NCBI GenBank assembly: GCA_945901145.1
Contig: CAMDJY010000042.1
Coordinates: 1 to 9,607, forward strand
DNA from: Legionella genomosp. 1
Lineage (GTDB): Bacteria > Pseudomonadota > Gammaproteobacteria > Legionellales > Legionellaceae
DNA: 9,607 nucleotides
Reading direction: 5' to 3'
Made by a program: the position numbers and the translations under genes. Under the pieces are notes generated by a model, which was not told the DNA's origin, searched no databases, and saw nothing but the letters and a program-made list of their open reading frames with translations. Every line of letters begins with the position of its first letter. Positions within the stretch are counted from its first letter, which is position 1. Below are positions 6,490-9,607 of this stretch, piece after piece.

Positions 6490-7113
6490 ATGAAAATTAA
6501 AAATATTATTTTTGATGTTGGCAACGTGATCGTTCGATGGTCGCCTTTGCATATTATTGAAAGTGCATTTCCTGAGCATGATTCGCATCAACATCAATTT
6601 TTTATCGAAAAAATATTCCGAAGCGACACTTGGATACAACTGAATTTAGGGCAAATTAGTGAGGAAGACGCAAAATTAAAATTTATATCTAAAATTGATT
6701 CACTTGATGCAAAGAAAACAGATAGTCTTTTTGATTTTATTAAGTCAACTCAAGAGTTAGTACCCGGAACCATAGATATTATAAAAGCCCTCCATAAAAA
6801 GGGCTATCAATTATTTGCTTTGACAGACAATGTTAAAGAAATCGTTCAACATCTACAGCACAGGTATGATTTTTGGCAATACTTCATACATACAACTGTT
6901 TCAGCTAATATCGGTTTAATGAAACCCAGTAAAGAAATTTTTGATTATACAATGCAGAAAAATAATTTATTACCTCATGAGACGCTATTCATCGATGATC
7001 ATTTGCCAAATACAACGGCAGCTCATGCACTTGGTTTGCATACCATTTTATTTTCAAATTCCACGGCATGTTTACAAGAATTAGACCAGTTAGGAATCAA
7101 TCTCCATGATTAA
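6490..7113 (+). CDS. HAD-superfamily hydrolase, YihX-like (sugar-phosphate phosphatase type)
   Basis: This is a cytoplasmic phosphatase of the haloacid dehalogenase fold, subfamily IA, 207 residues, the normal size. Motif I is IIFDVGNVIVRW with nucleophile Asp9; the DVGN form, instead of DxD, is typical of the YihX group. A helical cap (about 18-85) precedes motif II LTDN (Thr112), motif III Lys145 in LMKPSKEIF, and motif IV FIDDHLPN (Asp169, Asp170). All catalytic positions are present, so it should be active. Escherichia coli YihX dephosphorylates alpha-D-glucose-1-phosphate, but the substrate here is not proven. The AAAGG ribosome-binding site at 6474-6478 is 11 nt from the ATG, slightly long. 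Its last 8 bases overlap the start of the Nudix pseudogene, which suggests the two were once translated together. Confidence 0.88.
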   Translation: MKIKNIIFDVGNVIVRWSPLHIIESAFPEHDSHQHQFFIEKIFRSDTWIQLNLGQISEEDAKLKFISKIDSLDAKKTDSLFDFIKSTQELVPGTIDIIKALHKKGYQLFALTDNVKEIVQHLQHRYDFWQYFIHTTVSANIGLMKPSKEIFDYTMQKNNLLPHETLFIDDHLPNTTAAHALGLHTILFSNSTACLQELDQLGINLHD

Positions 7114-7409
7114 TAATCTTAGCTGGCTTAAATGGGTTTCAGAAATACAGGCGATCGCTCAATCTGGCCTTATTAGCATTGTGGGATAAACTTAAACACG
7201 ACCATCCACCACAATGGCCTCACGCATATAAATGTTTTTTTCATTGTAAAATACTTTCTGGCAAACCAAATGAAAATATTGAAATTTCAGATCAAGCATT
7301 TTTTGATCTAAATAATCTTCCATTGCTATCAACACACAGAGTCACTAAAAAGCAATTAGATAGGCTATATGAATTGGTTATTGCGCCACAAGAAACGCAA
7401 TTTGATTGA
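7106..7409 (+). pseudogene. Nudix hydrolase remnant lacking the catalytic Nudix box
   Basis: Both ends of a Nudix hydrolase with the small N-terminal helical domain remain. An ATG at 7106, overlapping the HAD stop, opens LSWLKWVSEIQAIAQSGL, the typical N-terminus. That frame stops at TAA about 80 bp in. In another frame, from about 7170, the C-terminal part continues as LLALWDKLKHDHPPQWPHAY and then KCFFHCKILSG up to QETQFD and the stop at 7407-7409. From memory, complete homologues have about 200 residues; roughly half the protein, including the whole GX5EX7REUXEEXGU Nudix box, has been removed by an internal deletion. The two parts join out of frame near 7168-7171. No Mg-dependent nucleoside-diphosphate hydrolysis is possible. 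Family members cleave ADP-ribose-like substrates. Pairing with a HAD phosphatase suggests a former two-step nucleotide or sugar-phosphate clean-up, which is inference. Confidence 0.82.
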
Positions 7410-7416
7410 AATACGT

Positions 7417-7429
7417 CCGGAAATTCCGG
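7417..7429. repeat. Short inverted repeat between the convergent genes
   Basis: CCGGAAATTCCGG is a perfect 6-bp inverted repeat around one central A, in the 70-bp gap between the Nudix remnant and the end of map. It has no adjacent T-run on either strand, so it is not a clear terminator. It is the only symmetric element seen in this convergent gap. Confidence 0.45.
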
Positions 7430-7464
7430 CGGTTAGCGTCTTAGGCCATAAGTGATATCGAACA

Positions 7465-7484
7465 CCATTTACTGAGGCATTACT
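7465..7484 (-). repeat. Dispersed 20-bp repeat, copy 2 (at the map stop)
   Basis: On the minus strand this reads AGTAATGCCTCAGTAAATGG and matches 4368-4387 at 19 of 20 bases. It includes the map stop codon (TAA at 7482-7480), whereas copy 1 begins just after the POT stop. Because the two genes are unrelated, shared ancestry of the genes does not explain it. Confidence 0.5.
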
Positions 7485-8265
7485 GTTTGAAATATCCTGC
7501 CTCTTCTTCTCGCAAAGTTAACACTTCAAAACCATCAGGTGTCACTAGAATGGTATGTTCCCATTGGGCGGAAAGCATTCTGTCTTTGGTTAGCGCAATT
7601 CCCCAGCCGTTTTTTTCAATATGTTTAACGTCAGCTTTCCCCTGATTAATCATCGGTTCAATCGTAAAAGTCATGCCTGCTTTTAAAACCTCGCCAACGC
7701 CGGGTCGACCATAGTGTGGCACTTGAGGATCTTCGTGCATTTTTCTACCAATCCCGTGACCACAGTATTCGCGCACCACAGAATAATGATGCTTTTGCGC
7801 ATGTTGTTGAATCACAAAGCCAATATCCCCAATGGTGATGCCCGGTTTAACGATTGTAATCCCTTCATACAAGCATTGTTGCGTCACATCGACTAACCGT
7901 CTGGCGTGCGGCGCAACTTGGCCTATACAAAACATTTTACTGGTATCGCCGTAAAAGCCTTCATAAATCAAAGTCACATCGACGTTAACAATATCACCTT
8001 TTTTAAGCACTTGCTGCGCTGAAGGCATGCCATGGCAAATGACATGATTTAACGACGTATTCACCGAATAAGGATAACCGTATTGACCTTTACTCCCCGG
8101 AATTGCCTTCAGAGTATTCACAATATAATCTTCACAGAAAGCATCGATATCCATCGTTGTGATACCAGGACGAATAAAATCACTGAGTGCCTCCAAAACA
8201 CGCGCAGTTAATCGACCTGCTACACGCATTTTTTCAATCTCTTCAGGTGTTTTAATCATTATCAT
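7480..8265 (-). CDS. map: Methionine aminopeptidase, type I
   Basis: This essential cytoplasmic metalloenzyme removes the initiator methionine from new proteins when the second residue is small. The 261-residue protein covers the whole pita-bread fold, close to the 264 of E. coli Map, and has no N-terminal zinc-finger extension, which makes it type I (short form). The five metal ligands are visible: Asp96 (NVDVT), Asp107 (GDTSKMF), His170 (GHGIGRKMHE), Glu203 (TIEPM) and Glu236 (QWEHT). His78 in VICHGMPS is the usual substrate-side histidine. The annotated ATG at 8265 is only 3 nt from the GAGAAG ribosome-binding site, while a second ATG at 8259 is 9 nt away, so the true start is probably 8259 (MIKTPEEIEKMR). 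It lies 25 bp after the Kdo hydroxylase gene, probably in one transcript, and its stop codon sits inside the dispersed repeat. Confidence 0.97.
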   Translation of the reverse strand: MIMIKTPEEIEKMRVAGRLTARVLEALSDFIRPGITTMDIDAFCEDYIVNTLKAIPGSKGQYGYPYSVNTSLNHVICHGMPSAQQVLKKGDIVNVDVTLIYEGFYGDTSKMFCIGQVAPHARRLVDVTQQCLYEGITIVKPGITIGDIGFVIQQHAQKHHYSVVREYCGHGIGRKMHEDPQVPHYGRPGVGEVLKAGMTFTIEPMINQGKADVKHIEKNGWGIALTKDRMLSAQWEHTILVTPDGFEVLTLREEEAGYFKQ

Positions 8266-8268
8266 ACG

Positions 8269-8274
8269 CTTCTC
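8269..8274 (-). promoter_or_regulatory. Ribosome-binding site deciding the map start
   Basis: GAGAAG on the minus strand lies 3 nt from the ATG at 8265 and 9 nt from the in-frame ATG at 8259. The second spacing is within the usual range, so initiation at 8259 is favoured, making the protein two residues shorter. Confidence 0.55.
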
Positions 8275-8290
8275 AATTCTTTAGTTTTTA

Positions 8291-9175
8291 TCAACAATTA
8301 GCCATATTACACCAACTTAATCTGCTTTCCCATTGCTTTAATGGTGACAATTGCGGATTTTGCATGGCATCTACCGGTAAATAAAAAGTCTGTTCTAATA
8401 GAAATTGTCCTTTTAAGGCTGCATGGGAAACCTGATCGGTCAACACAATCCAAGTCGAATGCGCTGGAAAATCCATACGATATTTCACTACACGCTTTTG
8501 ATAATCATCATTCAGCTTCATACTATCGTGCAGATGCAGCATATAATGATCATACGCAGTTCTGTATGATTTGGTGATGTTTAAAAATTTTAAACCGTGT
8601 GCTTTAAGCGCGTTATAAGGCGGCAAATGCTTCGAAAAAACATCTAACACCTCAGGAAAAGGCTGACCGATATGCCATACTCGAGGTTCTTTGTAGGGAT
8701 TGATATTACAAAAAACACGTAAGATTCGAGCGCCTTGAACTGGCGTTGATGGAAACGCATCCACATGCACACGGGTGTCGTCTTTACGCTTGGAAGTTAT
8801 TCGACCATCAATTTCCGCCGGGCGGTAACTGGTCCTTCCCCATCGAATGTGATCTTGATAGCTCGGAAATAATTTCTCGATGAGTGTGTGCGAAAAAGAT
8901 GAAAAACGCTGCATAAATGCTACAACTTTATCCTGAAGTTCAACTGCATCAATTCCAGAAATTTTTTGTTTGTTAATATCATAACTGACGTTTTTATGAC
9001 CCCGAGCAAGAATCGCTTCATTTAATAAAATAGTTTCATCCGGCTGCACGGCAAAAGCGAGCTCTGGACAATAAACAACTTTTCCATGTTCTAAAGCATC
9101 GGTTGCTTGATATTGTATAACTTCATCAGCTGTTTCAAGATTGCTTATTTTTAGTTTAAATATTGGCTCATTCAT
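8291..9175 (-). CDS. kdoO: Kdo hydroxylase (Fe(II)/2-oxoglutarate-type dioxygenase)
   Basis: Members hydroxylate C3 of the Kdo sugar in the LPS inner core, giving the Ko form; they use iron, 2-oxoglutarate and ascorbate. The 294-residue length is typical of the family. The diagnostic core is GRTSYRPAEIDGR from about 113, KRKDDTRVHVDAFPS at 129-143 with the metal-binding HxD pair His137/Asp139, RILRVFCNINP at 150-160 and PRVWHIGQPF at 164-173. The distal iron ligand is likely His251 in VLTDQVSHAALKGQ, followed by LEQTF. There is no signal peptide or membrane helix, so it acts on the cytoplasmic side on lipid A-Kdo intermediates. It implies that the organism makes a Kdo-containing LPS. An AAGGA site 6 nt upstream supports the start. 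It lies between a RecD2-like helicase (20 bp upstream) and map (25 bp downstream), a tight arrangement without functional kinship. Confidence 0.9.
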   Translation of the reverse strand: MNEPIFKLKISNLETADEVIQYQATDALEHGKVVYCPELAFAVQPDETILLNEAILARGHKNVSYDINKQKISGIDAVELQDKVVAFMQRFSSFSHTLIEKLFPSYQDHIRWGRTSYRPAEIDGRITSKRKDDTRVHVDAFPSTPVQGARILRVFCNINPYKEPRVWHIGQPFPEVLDVFSKHLPPYNALKAHGLKFLNITKSYRTAYDHYMLHLHDSMKLNDDYQKRVVKYRMDFPAHSTWIVLTDQVSHAALKGQFLLEQTFYLPVDAMQNPQLSPLKQWESRLSWCNMANC

Positions 9176-9181
9176 TCTCAG

Positions 9182-9186
9182 TCCTT
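9182..9186 (-). promoter_or_regulatory. Strong ribosome-binding site of the Kdo hydroxylase gene
   Basis: AAGGA on the minus strand is 6 nt from the ATG at 9175, near-ideal spacing. It lies in the 20-bp gap after the helicase stop, consistent with translation from a shared transcript. Confidence 0.65.
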
Positions 9187-9195
9187 AAGCATGTA

Positions 9196-9607
9196 TTATT
9201 GTAAACGATACCTTAAATTGCTAATTCTCTGGGCTTCTTTATTGTTTTCTACCGCCATTTTTATTGCTTTTTTCTGACCAATCAAGACAACAATTTTTTT
9301 ACCTCGTGTCATCCCTGTATATAAAACATTTCGAGACAAGAGCATATAATGCTCCATGGCTAAGACCATAACCACAATTGGAAATTCCGAGCCTTGACTT
9401 TTGTGAATACTAATCGCGTAGGCGAGCGTTAACTCATCTAATTCATGCGCTTGATATTCTTTAAGTGATTGATCGAAATAAATCATGACTTTTTCTTGTG
9501 CGACGTCAATACGCTCGATATAACCAATATCACCGTTAAATACATCTTTTTCATAATTATTATTAAGCTGAATCACTTTATCACCAGGAGCAAACGTTGT
9601 GCCTAGG
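9196..9607 (-). CDS. RecD2/TraA-type SF1 helicase, C-terminal part
   Basis: This is a partial gene whose 5' part lies beyond the right edge; 136 residues to the stop are visible. The frame is open to the edge (LGTTFAPGDKVIQLNNNYEK), so internal GTG codons need not be starts. The sequence matches the 2B/SH3-like and 2A end of RecD2-type superfamily 1 helicases: KDVFNGDIGYIERID, then LTLAYAISIHKSQGSEFP (helicase motif V) and RNVLYTGMTRGKKIVVLIG (motif VI, usually YTAxTRAKK). These enzymes are 5'-3' DNA helicases. RecD2 forms act without RecBC and have been linked to repair and replication-fork handling, while RecD itself is the alpha subunit of exonuclease V. The short spacing after GDKVIQ.NNY points to RecD2. 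In motif VI, Gly replaces Ala before Lys-Lys, a mild change. It is probably first in a helicase-kdoO-map transcript. The symbol is left blank because the N-terminus that separates RecD from RecD2 is not visible. Confidence 0.88.
   Translation of the reverse strand, partial: LGTTFAPGDKVIQLNNNYEKDVFNGDIGYIERIDVAQEKVMIYFDQSLKEYQAHELDELTLAYAISIHKSQGSEFPIVVMVLAMEHYMLLSRNVLYTGMTRGKKIVVLIGQKKAIKMAVENNKEAQRISNLRYRLQ

Noticed and set aside
7410..7479. Possible bidirectional terminator between convergent genes
   Set aside because: The only hairpin (7417-7429) has a minimal loop and no T-run on either strand, so I list it only as an inverted repeat.
7714..7896. Plus-strand ORF inside map
   Set aside because: It is antisense to the metal-binding core of methionine aminopeptidase and has no independent support.
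8341..8577. Plus-strand ORF inside the Kdo hydroxylase gene
   Set aside because: It is antisense to the conserved C-terminal half of the hydroxylase, with no ribosome-binding site or family match.

Overview
The window suggests an AT-rich, Gram-negative gammaproteobacterium. The Kdo hydroxylase implies an LPS outer membrane, and the chitinase, DtpA-like carrier, type I methionine aminopeptidase and RecD2-type helicase all have a gammaproteobacterial look. Eroded genes and mobile-element scars would fit a host-associated lineage such as the Legionellales/Coxiella side of the class, but that placement is inference and no species is claimed.

Left part (1-4367): a protein of unknown function (minus strand) runs off the left edge. 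Upstream of it on the same strand is a secreted GH18 chitinase. Divergent from the chitinase, across a 127-bp AT-rich gap, is a POT-family (DtpA-like) transporter in which the proton-coupling ExxER motif of helix 1 is replaced by neutral residues.

Middle part (4368-6489): a scrambled mobile-element zone. The 3' half of a group II intron lies on the minus strand: a reverse-transcriptase fragment, domain V and domain VI. Its probable 5' domain I start lies about 1.2 kb away on the same strand. Between them, in opposite orientation, sits a block with an unrecognised decayed reading frame and a RhuM/Fic-type gene that stops inside its Fic motif. Neither the intron nor the RhuM/Fic gene is intact.

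Right part (6490-9607): a YihX-like HAD phosphatase overlaps the start of a Nudix hydrolase pseudogene whose whole catalytic centre has been deleted. Convergent to these, a minus-strand run of recD2-like helicase (partial) - Kdo hydroxylase - methionine aminopeptidase has 20-25 bp gaps and is probably one transcription unit. These are housekeeping and envelope genes.

I found no tRNA, rRNA or CRISPR array. I do not see a convincing new multi-gene system. The most unusual items are the intron/rhuM mosaic, the neutralised POT motif, the precise loss of the Nudix box, and a 20-bp near-identical sequence at the 3' ends of two unrelated genes.
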